Origin: Mactra quadrangularis
Taxonomy: Eukaryota > Mollusca > Bivalvia > Venerida > Mactridae
DNA: 64,000 nt
Direction of reading: 5' to 3'
NCBI GenBank assembly: GCA_025267735.1
Contig: CM046299.1
Location: 14,034,232 to 14,098,231 of the forward strand
Shown here: piece by piece, positions 10,426 through 24,113 of the stretch
Position numbering within the stretch: position 1 is the stretch's first letter
How the letters are laid out: each line of letters starts with the position of its first letter
Translations under genes and position numbers: made by a program
Notes under the pieces: model-generated
Databases searched by the model: none
Told to the model about the DNA's origin: nothing
Seen by the model: the letters and a program-made list of their open reading frames with translations, nothing else

Positions 10426-12967
10426 ATGAGAGACATGACAAAATTGACTGGAAATGTTTGTACAGAGTTAGCAAGGAATAGGTAAGTTTTTATTTAAAAT
10501 TAAATTTCGTCAAACGTTGAGCTTTAAATACAGAATGTTACTTATTATAAGCATTTCGTCTGTTTATTGCAACCTTCCTCTAAGTCAGATCTTCAAAAGA
10601 TTTCCTGAGGTCTATGAAATATTTTCAATTCTATTATATTTCGATACAGAAAATGGTAATGAAATAATGTCTATTTTTTAATTTAAAAAACGACGCTACA
10701 TGTTGTTATTGTTTTAAATAATTTTTAAAGCGAAATTAAAATGAACATAAAAATAACGACAAGCTCAGTGTAGGTTAGCATATATGTTTTAATTTTTAGC
10801 ACTTTTGTCCCAATTAGATATATATAAATTTATTTGATTTCAGTGATCAAAGTGTCAAGAGTGTCACCATAACAACTGAAAAAAATGGAAACCAAACAAG
10901 TACATAGTGTTTAATGATAATGAAAGTTCTAAATCTAGTTTTTCTTCGAGACAAACCATCACTGGTGAGTTTATTTATACTAATTTATTTCGCTAGACTG
11001 TGAAGCAAGTTCATACAACTTATATTAATCACTCTCGAGTCCACTTCCAGGTATATTTGAATTAGTCGTAATTTTGGCAGGCAGCTGCAAGAAATTAACG
11101 AACATAATAAATGTATTATTGCATTCCGGAGATCATGTCACTTTATACCCCGAATAAGGGTATCAGCTCGCTAGCAACGTGTGTTATTGTCTTTGCTATT
11201 GAACCAAAATACATTTCAAGTTTCTACAAATCGTAAAATTCATCAATTTATATATTGTTTTAATTAACACTTACTTGTAAGCAAACATTTGACAACTGTT
11301 ATTAACTTCAAACATCTATTGCAGGTTCCAACAAAATCTCAGAATGGACAAGAAAAGATAACTCTCCTCAAAGATCAGCCTATGAATACACAGAAAGATA
11401 TAAGAAAATTAGACAACGTGAATCTGAAATTAGACAAGATATTGTGAATGTAATTCAACAGAAAATTAGCCATCTTCAAGGTAATTTTAATATAGATTTC
11501 TATTTAAAAACTACAGTGCAACCTCTCTTAAGCAACACCAACTGGGAGGGCCTAAAATGTGTTGTTGTTCAGAGGTTGCATTCTCGTTCCCAGAGTCTAG
11601 TAGGATTCTAAATACTAGCTAGTATTGAGAATCCTACTAGATTCTGGGAACGAGAATGAGAGGTTGTTGTTCTGCAGAGGTTTAATTTAATGAAAATTAT
11701 AACTTAGGGAAATGTCAAAAGTTGTTATTGTGCAGAGGATTTGTTCTGTAGAGGACAGCTCTGCAAAGGCTATACTGTACTAAGTACTTGGGATTTTCTC
11801 GTACTTTTTATGTACTAGCTTGTGAAACCAACAAGCTAACAATTCTGTTTTTTGTAAGTTATGCACAGATAGCGCACGACTTTTATGTGAACATGTAGAC
11901 CTTTTGTTTATTATGGATAGCAGAATATGGCCACTGTTAATCGAACATGTCCCTAAAGGCATAAACACATACATTTCTACCCTTAAAGCTGATGTACTTA
12001 CATGCAACTAAATGCAATTTTAAACAAGACCCTAATTAAGATGAAGGCTGATCCTAATAATAAAAACAACGATCCCACAAAAGGAGGGTCTTTTGCTGAT
12101 GTTGCTTCAACTTGTGACCCAGCCTTATTGCTTTTGTTATCTGCAATGTGAAATTGTTTATGCTCTACTATGGCTTTAAAGATTTACTTTTTATTAATTT
12201 GTATGTACATTACCTGGGGTGTGGAATTCCTATGCCCGACTTGTCAGACTCGTACCTATATGGCTGCGGACGAGTAAATATGTCCAACCCACTCGTCCGA
12301 GGACAAGTTATATTTTTAGCTGTAAAATAATTCTAACATAGCTATACAATGTACTTAAAATATAGATATTTCAATGCTTCTATCACATTAAACAGTGAAC
12401 TATTTTTATTATCAATCATTTATCATTACTTACAGTATTTACTTAACATCATAGTTCTATAAATTTTTTTCGAGTATTGAACTTCTGGGCAAGTAAGTTT
12501 TGATTCTGGACAAGTTGATTTTTTAGGTTGCAATTGTACGTGGGCAAGTTGAAAAAACTTGAAATTACACATATCTGATTACTGTTACATGTATATGAAA
12601 ACAGTAAAATATCATTAAGCTAAAGATTTTCACTTAAAAAGCTATTGTGTTCTATTTTTATTTTCCAGACCATACAACAAAGGCAAGAGGTTCCAAAAGA
12701 CGCTTGGAAGAAAACACTGGTGATTGCAATGATGATTGCAAAGTTAAGAAAATGGTGGCAAATGATGAAAATAAAGTCAAAGTGAATAGTAATGCACACG
12801 AAAACATCGCGATTAAAAACCAACCACATACAGATGAGAATAATAAAAAGAGAAAGTCTGATGAAGACGCTGATACTGTAAGCGAAATGAAAAGACCAAA
12901 GATCAAGTTTCGACTGGGCACAGAAAACCCACCCACAAGTATCCCTGAAGTGCCGAAAAAAACTTAA
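10426..12967 (+). CDS. Unit 2 copy of the four-exon gene
   Basis: Exons are 10426-10481, 10844-10899, 11325-11480 and 12669-12967. All splice sites and phases match the unit 1 copy, and the 188-codon frame is intact. Residue 37 is Thr, as in units 3-5. It sits behind the long promoter form with the full CRE palindrome. With no disabling change in any of five copies, this looks like an expressed multicopy gene rather than a dead repeat, although recent duplication alone could also explain the intact frames. Confidence 0.6.
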
Positions 12968-15900
12968 ATGATGTTCAAGAGTGCTCCAACTCATGTGTAT
13001 GTAAAGCAGGACCTAGTGTCAAACCAAAGCCGATTTCACGACGAGGTGAACAACCAGAAAAGCCATTGTACCAAAGGTTACTACAAAGGCGACTTCTTAA
13101 CACAGTTAACATGGTGTTCCATGAATGTTGTTCACTGAAATGTTGTGAGAAATGGTGTGAAAAGAGAATATCCGCTGATATGTTAGAAAATGGTTTTGAT
13201 AAGTTTAACTTGAGAGTGGATTACTTCAGCTGGGGACAATATGAACAAAAACAAGATGACGAAAGCAATGATGACGTAGGCAACAACGATGATTGGTTCT
13301 GGTGAACTATTAATCATCTTACTACATTTTATTTATTTATAGTCCATTAATTGATGAAATGCAAATGACAATTTATCAACTTAATATTTGGTTTGTCTAG
13401 TACAGACGTTTATTTTTTTTAAAACTATTAAAAATAATGTATACGTACGTATACCGGCATGTAAAAACCAAATGTTTTTGTTTTAATTATTGTTTAAAGT
13501 AAAATATGTGTTCTGTTTCGGTGTCTTACAAAGGCCAAGCTCAGGATTTCGAATCAAGTGTCCCTAAGAGGTTGCTAGTTAGAGTCTCACCCGGACTGGT
13601 TATACTCTTCCATGGATATTCGACAATAATGTTGATTTTCCTCCATTGATTAGGTATAACAACAACAACAACCTTTATTGCTCTAAACATACAACATGTT
13701 TGTAGCAAACAGAATGAAATTTACAAACACATATAGTGAACATGGCATTATCATAAACAGACATACGAAAAAAAAGAAATTTAAATGAATCCCATGGTGA
13801 TCACCCGCATATATTATATATATAACCCATAGTAAAAACATGTAATTATGATAAAATAAAATGAAGAAACACGCCCTTCATACAAGTATAGGGCTAAATA
13901 TTTTGTTTGTATTGTATAAAGATATTATATTCAGCCTAGTCTGGTAAGAAATATAACATTTACATGGTCAATTTAAATCTGAAGGCACACCTTTGCAGGA
14001 TCTGTACTAAACATTTTCACCAAATCAAAAATGCTTAGTCCGATCTAAAAAAGGAAAAATCGTGTACATAATATTATGCATAATATAATGGACAAGATAT
14101 CGAACGTTTGGAAGGGTTGATTAGTCTTGGTTATAGACAAGGTCCAGGAAACCTAGGTAAGGTGAGCTTGCCTCAGTAAAATGACAATAATGTTTGTCGA
14201 CACGGCGTTTAACCCACTGGCACCAGAGTCCTCACACTCGTTAAATACGCACACATATAATAATAAGTACACATTAACATAGATCCCATGCTACTCAAAA
14301 ATGACTTACAGTCAAGAAATACACTAATGGACAGGTACATTTTCCCAATTCTAGGGGGGGTCCGGACCCCCCCCCCTGACCCCCTTTGGATCCGCCTTTG
14401 TGGACCCTTCGTTTTAAGCAACTCTTGTAAAAATTGGACTGATATGAAAATCACTAATTTGAGAATGGTGATTTTATTATCAGTAAATATAATTTGTATT
14501 ATAATTGTTATTTTAAGAAGGGTTTTACTAACAATTAAATCTCCGTTTTGCCATTATATGCTCCTTTTCGCCTAAAAGTCTCCATTTCGTATCTTATCCA
14601 TGCCAGTTTTAAATGACGTAAATAGGCACATGGATTTCGTGCATAATAACTTGTGTAATCCGTGTGGTTCAGACGACCAAAATATTTAGAATTTACTTTT
14701 TAGAGAGCAACTTCTATGAAATAGGATAACTTGAAAGTTAAAGGTGCAATGATGAAGGATAAAATTCTAGAATTTATTCAATGTCGATTCTGGGTATTAC
14801 GAAGTGTTTGGATATTTCAGGTAAGAGGTTTAATTAACAATTGAGAGCCGTCAATGGACAGCGCGCTCTACTATTAGGAGTGGTCTTGTAAACGGAATCA
14901 ATTATGAAATTCAATTGAGATGAGAAAAATTTAACAAGAAAACTTTCATTGACTGCAGCTTTTTTATTTTTTGCAGATCTTCTTACTAAAACATTTTCAA
15001 TATAAAAGGCTTACAATTTAAAATAGTAAAAATTCAAGCTAGAGTGATGCAACTTTAAAATTGACTTCCTATGGTAATACCGTAGCCATGTGTGAATATT
15101 CAAATCAATCCCTTCAGTAGTTGCCAAGATAAAATGTTGCATTAAAACTTAACTTAGAATTTTTGTTTGTATGTAAGGGCCATAATTTAGTATAAATTAT
15201 TGTTAGTTTTATGAATTATAGTATTTAATATCTAATGGTAAATTTTATCCTACATGATCGACGTTTCAAATGAAACCCTTTAGAAGTTGCAATGATAAAA
15301 TGTTGCGCAAAAAATCTTAATCAAGAAACAGTACTCGATTATAGTGATTGTTTCAAGAAAAAATCAATGTGTGTACAATAGCATCATTGTTATTAGTATA
15401 CACTGCTCATGTAGACCCAAAAGGTATTAGTTATCCAAAGTAATTGGTTATATAGATTTTTATACATAAAAATCAATATAAGGTTTCTCTTTTGCAAGAG
15501 CCATTTTGACAAAAAAATGACATAAAAACAAAACATTAATAAAAAGGTCTTACAACACAGAACATTAAGTTTAATAGTAAAAAACACAGATGTACAAAAA
15601 AAATATTTGAGCTCTGTGTCGAAAAATTCCAAGTACGAGAAATGATACGTAGCAAAAATACCGACGCACATAGAATTCAACAGAAACTAATTTACGAAAG
15701 TTTTTAGGTCGAAGAGTCCAGGGGGCGAAAACAAAAATAGTTCCGTTTTAAAAAGTACCGAAATGCGTGGCTTTTGTCATCGATTTATTCATTCGAACGC
15801 TCTTGGTTTTATCAAAACGAACTTTTTTGCCGGCGATATTGTCCGAACTTTTCGATTGAGCATAAAAAACCTATACCATACCCCAGAAAAATGTTTCGTC

Positions 15901-17455
15901 CCTCGTTTCGTAACTCAATTCCTGTTATAGGCCCTACCGGCATGTATATGTACGTATCTCGGAACTGTGTTTGTTTTACTTGTGTGAATTTCTATATTTG
16001 TTTGAGGCGAAAGTTTATTACTGCACTTTAATAGTTGCACAAGCATTTAATTGTGTCAGTACTTCACATTACTTTATTGATTGATTTAAAATATGTTTAA
16101 CTGTTTCACTACTACTGCATTTCATGCTATTCTATATTGCGTATGGGATAAAATATTGCACATTGAACCGCATATTACATACATTAGATTTACTGTATAT
16201 AAAGTTGTATATTGAATATAAAATTGTAAATTGTATAAAAATGTATGGATCTATATGTATAAATAAAACAATAATGTATATATAGTTAATTATTGTTATA
16301 ATTTTTTATGTTATTGTATTTTTACCACTTTTTTATTTGGTTTACATTCACAAAGGTATAATTTCTATAATCTAAAGTATGTGCTTTGTAGTTGGTTAAC
16401 AGCTAAATCCAGAGATTTAGCCTTTCCAGGACAGTGACTAAGTTGACTGACCGCCGTTATATGACATATACAATGTGTTGCTATGACGGTAAACCCAACA
16501 AAACAAAAATAAAATAAGCATCATTAAATATAAGTATATAATATACAGTCACATATAAGTAATTCGTTTTCTCCAGACTAGTTATTTTGGTGATTTATAA
16601 GCAAGGAAAATATATAAGGGAGACAATGTCAAATTAAATACGTTTGAAACTGAACTGAATTTATTTGACTCTCTCGTCTACAAATACATGTTGTACTCGT
16701 AACATGTTAATTAGCGATATTTTTCATTGGTTAAACTGTTACATAGACACAGAGTCATACAAAAGCCAAGTAATCACTTCTTTTGGTATAACATTTTATG
16801 TGTTCCGTCGTTCTCATATACCACGACACTTTTTTCATTAACACGACCATCAGAACTGCTTAGTAAATTGTATGACAAATTAAGCAATAGGAACAATCTT
16901 AAAGATCGCCGAGGTTGTTCCGAATGCAAAATTAGACACAATAAATAATTCACCTCATTATTAAATTATTTTTTAATTTAAAATTGGTCATGGCCAGTGG
17001 CGTAGCAAGGTCTTTTTGATGTGTACGCAAAATCCTAGGGGTCAAGGGCATGCCCCGCCCCGAATTTGTTTTTCTGTAGATCATTTCAGGAGCATTTTTG
17101 GCAACTATTCAAAATGGGTCTGTATAATTCAATCTGGACACAAATATAGGAAGACAACATTCATACAAATTATCATTCAATTTTAACCAGCGTTTAAAGA
17201 ATTATATAGACTGGATTCAAAGACAAACATCGAATTTTAAAACCGTAAATTCAACTCCCAAAAGGCATCGCAAGTCCCATTGAAATATAACTTGACATAA
17301 GGTTAGTAAAATAACGATCAAGCAGTTTTGTTTTACACACCCCTACCCCCCTCGGCGAAAGATTGTATTACATTTTTTGGCGTTTGTATTTTTACAATTT
17401 TCTGGACCAGTGTGTACAAAGCTGCGTACTCTGCGTACTGGTAGCTACGCGCCTG

Positions 17456-20400
17456 ATGGCTATTGATGATGAAATTTATGCTGGAAACACTCAATATTAT
17501 AATATTTTACGTCCTCTAACGTCATGACGTCAAAAAACGTCACAGTTACATATGACGTAATAACGTAACGTATACAACGTCAGAATCACTATAACGACAT
17601 ATAAAGCGCACAAAGCAGCATCATATAAGAGATACAGATTTATATTACAAGAAGAAATAATGAGAGACATGACAAAATTGACTGGAAATGTTTGTACAGA
17701 GTTAGCAAGGAATAGGTAAGTTTTTATTTAAAATTAAATTTCGTCAAACGTTGAGCTTTAAATACAGAATGTTACTTATTATAAGCATTTCGTCTGTTTA
17801 TTGCAACCTTCCTCTAAGTCAGATCTTCAAAAGATTTCCTGAGGTCTATGAAATATTTTCAATTCTATTATATTTCGATACAGAAAATGGTAATGAAATA
17901 ATGTCTATTTTTTAATTTAAAAAACGACGCTACAGGTTGTTATTGTTTTAAATAATTTTTAAAGCGAAATTAAAATGAACATAAAAATAACGACAAGCTC
18001 AGTGTAGGTTAGCATATATGTTTTAATTTTTAGCACTTTTGTCCCAATTAGATATATATAAATTTATTTGATTTCAGTGATCAAAGTGTCAAGAGTGTCA
18101 CCATAACAACTGAAAAAAATGGAAACCAAACAAGTACATAGTGTTTAATGATAATGAAAGTTCTAAATCTAGTTTTTCTTCGAGACAAACCATCACTGGT
18201 GAGTTTATTTATACTAATTTATTTCGCTAGACTGTGAAGCAAGTTCATACAACTTATATTAATCACTCTCGAGTCCACTTCCAGGTATATTTGAATTAGT
18301 CGTAATTTTGGCAGGCAGCTGCAAGAAATTAACGAACATAATAAATGTATTATTGCATTCCGGAGATCATGTCACTTTATACCCCGAATAAGGGTATCAG
18401 CTCGCTAGCAACGTGTGTTATTGTCTTTGCTATTGAACCAAAATACATTTCAAGTTTCTACAAATCGTAAAATTCATCAATTTATATATTGTTTTAATTA
18501 ACACTTACTTGTAAGCAAACATTTGACAACTGTTATTAACTTCAAACATCTATTGCAGGTTCCAACAAAATCTCAGAATGGACAAGAAAAGATAACTCTC
18601 CTCAAAGATCAGCCTATGAATACACAGAAAGATATAAGAAAATTAGACAACGTGAATCTGAAATTAGACAAGATATTGTAAATGTAATTCAACAGAAAAT
18701 TAGCCATCTTCAAGGTAATTTTAATATAGATTTCTATTTAAAAACTACAGTGCAACCTCTCTTAAGCAACACCAACTGGGAGGGTCTAAAATGTGTTGTT
18801 GTTCAGAGGTTGCATTCTCGTTCCCAGAGTCTAGTAGGATTCTAAATACTAGCTAGTATTGAGAATCCTACTAGATTCTGGGAACGAGAATGAGAGGTTG
18901 TTGTTCTGCAGAGGTTTAGTTTAATGAAAATTATAACTTAGGGAAATGTCAAAAGTTGTTATTGTGCAGAGGATTTGTTCTGTAGAGGACAGCTCTGCAA
19001 AGGCTATACTGTACTAAGTACTTGGGATTTTCTCGTACTTTTTATGTACTAGCTTGTGAAACCAACAAGCTAACAATTCTGTTTTTTGTAAGTTATGCAC
19101 AGATAGCGCACGACTTTTATGTGAACATGTAGACCTTTTGTTTATTATGGATAGCAGAATATGGCCACTGTTAATCGAACATGTCCCTAAAGGCATAAAC
19201 ACATACATTTCTACCCTTAAAGCTGATGTACTTACATGCAACTAAATGCAATTTTAAACAAGACCCTAATTAAGATGAAGGCTGATCCTAATAATAAAAA
19301 CAACGATCCCACAAAAGGAGGGTCTTTTGCTGATGTTGCTTCAACTTGTGACCCAGCCTTATTGCTTTTGTTATCTGCAATGTGAAATTGTTTATGCTCT
19401 ACTATGGCTTTAAAGATTTACTTTTTATTAATTTGTATGTACATTACCTGGGGTGTGGAATTCCTATGCCCGACTTGTCAGACTCGTACCTATATGGCTG
19501 CGGACGAGTAAATATGTCCAACCCACTCGTCCGAGGACAAGTTATATTTTTAGCTGTAAAATAATTCTAACGTAGCTATACAATGTACTTAAAATATAGA
19601 TATTTCAATGCTTCTATCACATTAAACAGTGAACTATTTTTATTATCAATCATTTATCATTACTTACAGTATTTACTTAACATCATAGTTCTATAAATTT
19701 TTTTCGAGTATTGAACTTCTGGGCAAGTAAGTTTTGATTCTGGACAAGTTGATTTTTTAGGTTGCAATTGTACGTGGGCAAGTTGAAAAAACTTGAAATT
19801 ACACATATCTGATTACTGTTACATGTATATGAAAACAGTAAAATATCATTAAGCTAAAGATTTTCACTTAAAAAGCTATTGTGTTCTATTTTTATTTTCC
19901 AGACCATACAACAAAGGCAAGAGGTTCCAAAAGACGCTTGGAAGAAAACACTGGTGATTGCAATGATGATTGCAAAGTTAAGAAAATGGTGGCAAATGAT
20001 GAAAATAAAGTCAAAGTGAATAGTAATGCACACGAAAACATCGCGATTAAAAACCAACCACATACAGATGAGAATAATAAAAAGAGAAAGTCTGATGAAG
20101 ACGCTGATACTGTAAGCGAAATGAAAAGACCAAAGATCAAGTTTCGACTGGGCACAGAAAACCCACCCACAAGTATCCCTGAAGTGCCGAAAAAAACTTA
20201 AATGATGTTCAAGAGTGCTCCAACTCATGTGTATGTAAAGCAGGACCTAGTGTCAAACCAAAGCCGATTTCACGACGAGGTGAACAACCAGAAAAGCCAT
20301 TGTACCAAAGGTTACTACAAAGGCGACTTCTTAACACAGTTAACATGGTGTTCCATGAATGTTGTTCACTGAAATGTTGTGAGAAATGGTGTGAAAAGAG

Positions 20401-23400
20401 AATATCCGCTGATATGTTAGAAAATGGTTTTGATAAGTTTAACTTGAGAGTGGATTACTTCAGCTGGGGACAATATGAACAAAAACAAGATGACGAAAGC
20501 AATGATGACGTAGGCAACAACGATGATTGGTTCTGGTGAACTATTAATCATCTTACTACATTTTATTTATTTATAGTCCATTAATTGATGAAATGCAAAT
20601 GACAATTTATCAACTTAATATTTGGTTTGTCTAGTACAGACGTTTATTTTTTTTAAAACTATTAAAAATAATGTATACGTACGTATACCGGCATGTAAAA
20701 ACCAAATGTTTTTGTTTTAATTATTGTTTAAAGTAAAATATGTGTTCTGTTTCGGTGTCTTACAAAGGCCAAGCTCAGGATTTCGAATCAAGTGTCCCTA
20801 AGAGGTTGCTAGTTAGAGTCTCACCCGGACTGGTTATACTCTTCCATGGATATTCGACAATAATGTTGATTTTCCTCCATTGATTAGGTATAACAACAAC
20901 AACAACCTTTATTGCTCTAAACATACAACATGTTTGTAGCAAACAGAATGAAATTTACAAACACATATAGTGAACATGGCATTATCATAAACAGACATAC
21001 GAAAAAAAAGAAATTTAAATGAATCCCATGGTGATCACCCGCATATATTATATATATAACCCATACTAAAAACATGTAATTATGATAAAATAAAATGAAG
21101 AAACACGCCCTTCATACAAGTATAGGGCTAAATATTTTGTTTGTATTGTATAAAGATATTATATTCAGCCTAGTCTGGTAAGAAATATAACATTTACATG
21201 GTCAATTTAAATCTGAAGGCAAACCTTTGCAGGATCTGTACTAAACATTTTCACCAAATCAAAAATGCTTAGTCCGATCTAAAAAAGGAAAAATCGTGTA
21301 CATAATATTATGCATAATATAATGGACAAGATATCGAACGTTTGGAAGGGTTGATTAGTCTTGGTTATAGACAAGGTCCAGGAAACCTAGGTAAGGTGAG
21401 CTTGCCTCAGTAAAATGACAATAATGTTTGTCGACACGGCGTTTAACCCACTGGCACCAGAGTCCTCACACTCGTTAAATACGCACACATATAATAATAA
21501 GTACACATTAACATAGATCCCATGCTACTCAAAAATGACTTACAGTCAAGAAATACACTAATGGACAGGTACATTTTCCCAATTCTAGGGGGGGGTCCGG
21601 ACCCCCCCCCAGACCCCCTTTGGATCCGCCTTTGTGGACCCTACGTTTTAAGCAACTCTTGTAAAAATTGGACTGATATGAAAATCACTAATTTGAGAAT
21701 GGTGATTTTATTATCAGTAAATATAATTTGTATTATAATTGTTATTTTAAGAAGGGTTTTACTAACAATTAAATCTCCGTTTTGCCATTATATGCTCCTT
21801 TTCGCCTAAAAGTCTCCATTTCGTATCTTATCCATGCCAGTTTTAAATGACGTAAATAGGCACATGGATTTCGTGCATAATTACTTGTGTAATCCGTGTG
21901 GTTCAGACGACCAAAATATTTAGAATTTACTTTTTAGAGAGCAACTTCTATGAAATAGGATAACTTGAAAGTTAAAGGTGCAATGATGAAGGATAAAATT
22001 CTAGAATTTATTCAATGTCGATTCTGGGTATTACGAAGTGTTTGGATATTTCAGGTAAGAGGTTTAATTAACAATTGAGAGCCGTCAATGGACAGCGCGC
22101 TCTACTATTAGGAGTGGTCTTGTAAACGGAATCAATTATGAAATTCAATTGAGATGAGAAAAATTTAACAAGAAAACTTTCATTGACTGCAGCTTTTTTA
22201 TTTTTTGCAGATCTTCTTACTAAAACATTTTCAATATAAAAGGCTTACAATTTAAAATAGTAAAAATTCAAGCTAGAGTGATGCAACTTTAAAATTGACT
22301 TCCTATGGTAATACCGTAGCCATGTGTGAATATTCAAATCAATCCCTTCAGTAGTTGCCAAGATAAAATGTTGCATTAAAACTTAACTTAGAATTTTTGT
22401 TTGTATGTAAGGGCCATAATTTAGTATAAATTATTGTTAGTTTTATGAATTATAGTATTTAATATCTAATGGTAAATTTTATCCTACATGATCGACGTTT
22501 CAAATGAAACCCTTTAGAAGTTGCAATGATAAAATGTTGCGCAAAAAATCTTAATCAAGAAACAGTACTCGATTATAGTGATTGTTTCAAGAAAAAATCA
22601 ATGTGTGTACAATAGCATCATTGTTATTAGTATACACTGCTCATGTAGACCCAAAAGGTATTAGTTATCCAAAGTAATTGGTTATATAGATTTTTATACA
22701 TAAAAATCAAGCATTTAATTGTGTCAGTACTTCACATTACTTTATTGATTGATTTAAAATATGTTTAACTGTTTCACTACTACTGCATTTCATGCTATTC
22801 TATATTGCGTATGGGATAAAATATTGCACATTGAACCGCATATTACATACATTAGATTTACTGTATATAAAGTTGTATATTGAATATAAAATTGTAAATT
22901 GTATAAAAATGTATGGATCTATATGTATAAATAAAACAATAATGTATATATAGTTAATTATTGTTATAATTTTTTATGTTATTGTATTTTTACCACTTTT
23001 TTATTTGGTTTACATTCACAAAGGTATAATTTCTATAATCTAAAGTATGTGCTTTGTAGTTGGTTAACAGCTAAATCCAGAGATTTAGCCTTTCCAGGAC
23101 AGTGACTAAGTTGACTGACCGCCGTTATATGACATATACAATGTGTTGCTATGACGGTAAACCCAACAAAACAAAAATAAAATAAGCATCATTAAATATA
23201 AGTATATAATATACAGTCACATATAAGTAATTCGTTTTCTCCAGACTAGTTATTTTGGTGATTTATAAGCAAGGAAAATATATAAGGGAGACAATGTCAA
23301 ATTAAATACGTTTGAAACTGAACTGAATTTATTTGACTCTCTCGTCTACAAATACATGTTGTACTCGTAACATGTTAATTAGCGATATTTTTCATTGGTT

Positions 23401-24113
23401 AAACTGTTACATAGACACAGAGTCATACAAAAGCCAAGTAATCACTTCTTTTGGTATAACATTTTATGTGTTCCGTCGTTCTCATATACCACGACACTTT
23501 TTTCATTAACACGACCATCAGAACTGCTTAGTAAATTGTATGACAAATTAAGCAATAGGAACAATCTTAAAGATCGCCGAGGTTGTTCCGAATGCAAAAT
23601 TAGACACAATAAATAATTCACCTCATTATTAAATTATTTTTTAATTTAAAATTGGCCATGGCCAGTGGCGTAGCAAGGTCTTTTTGATGTGTACGCAAAA
23701 TCCTAGGGGTCAAGGGCATGCCCCGCCCCGAATTTGTTTTTCTGTAGATCATTTCAGGAGCATTTTTGGCAACTATTCAAAATGGGTCTGTATAATTCAA
23801 TCTGGACACAAATATAGGAAGACAACATTCATACAAATTATCATTCAATTTTAACCAGCGTTTAAAGAATTATATAGACTGGATTCAAAGACAAACATCG
23901 AATTTTAAAACCGTAAATTCAACTCCCAAAAGGCATCGCAAGTCCCATTGAAATATAACTTGACATAAGGTTAGTAAAATAACGATCAAGCAGTTTTGTT
24001 TTACACACCCCTACCCCCCTCGGCGAAACATTTTTTGGCGTTTGTATTTTTACAATTTTCTGGACCAGTGTGTACGCAGCTGCGTACTCTGCGTACTGGT
24101 AGCTACGCGCCTG
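17456..24113 (+). repeat. Tandem unit 3, with an internal deletion (6658 bp)
   Basis: Complete at both boundaries and carries an intact gene at 17660-20201. About 565 bp present in all other units (equivalent to about 1068-1632 of unit 0) are missing at 22710/22711. The junction joins AAAATCAA to GCATTTAATT, and both parental ends carry CAA, so a 3-bp microhomology marks the break. The deletion accounts for the shorter unit. The promoter is the long form, with TGACGTCA at 17525-17532. Confidence 0.93.
17660..20201 (+). CDS. Unit 3 copy of the four-exon gene
   Basis: Exons are 17660-17715, 18078-18133, 18559-18714 and 19903-20201. The frame is intact. The only coding change seen against unit 2 is silent (Val79 GTG to GTA near 18680). 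The large deletion in this unit lies about 2.5 kb downstream of the gene and does not touch it. Confidence 0.6.

Larger units (their letters stand above)
10221..17455 (+). repeat. Tandem unit 2, complete (7235 bp)
   Basis: Complete unit with the long promoter form, including a perfect TGACGTCA at 10291-10298. The gene copy is at 10426-12967 and the terminal MITE at 16995-17455. In the G/C-run segment near 14355 it carries its own run lengths, which is one of the few places where units differ. Confidence 0.93.
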
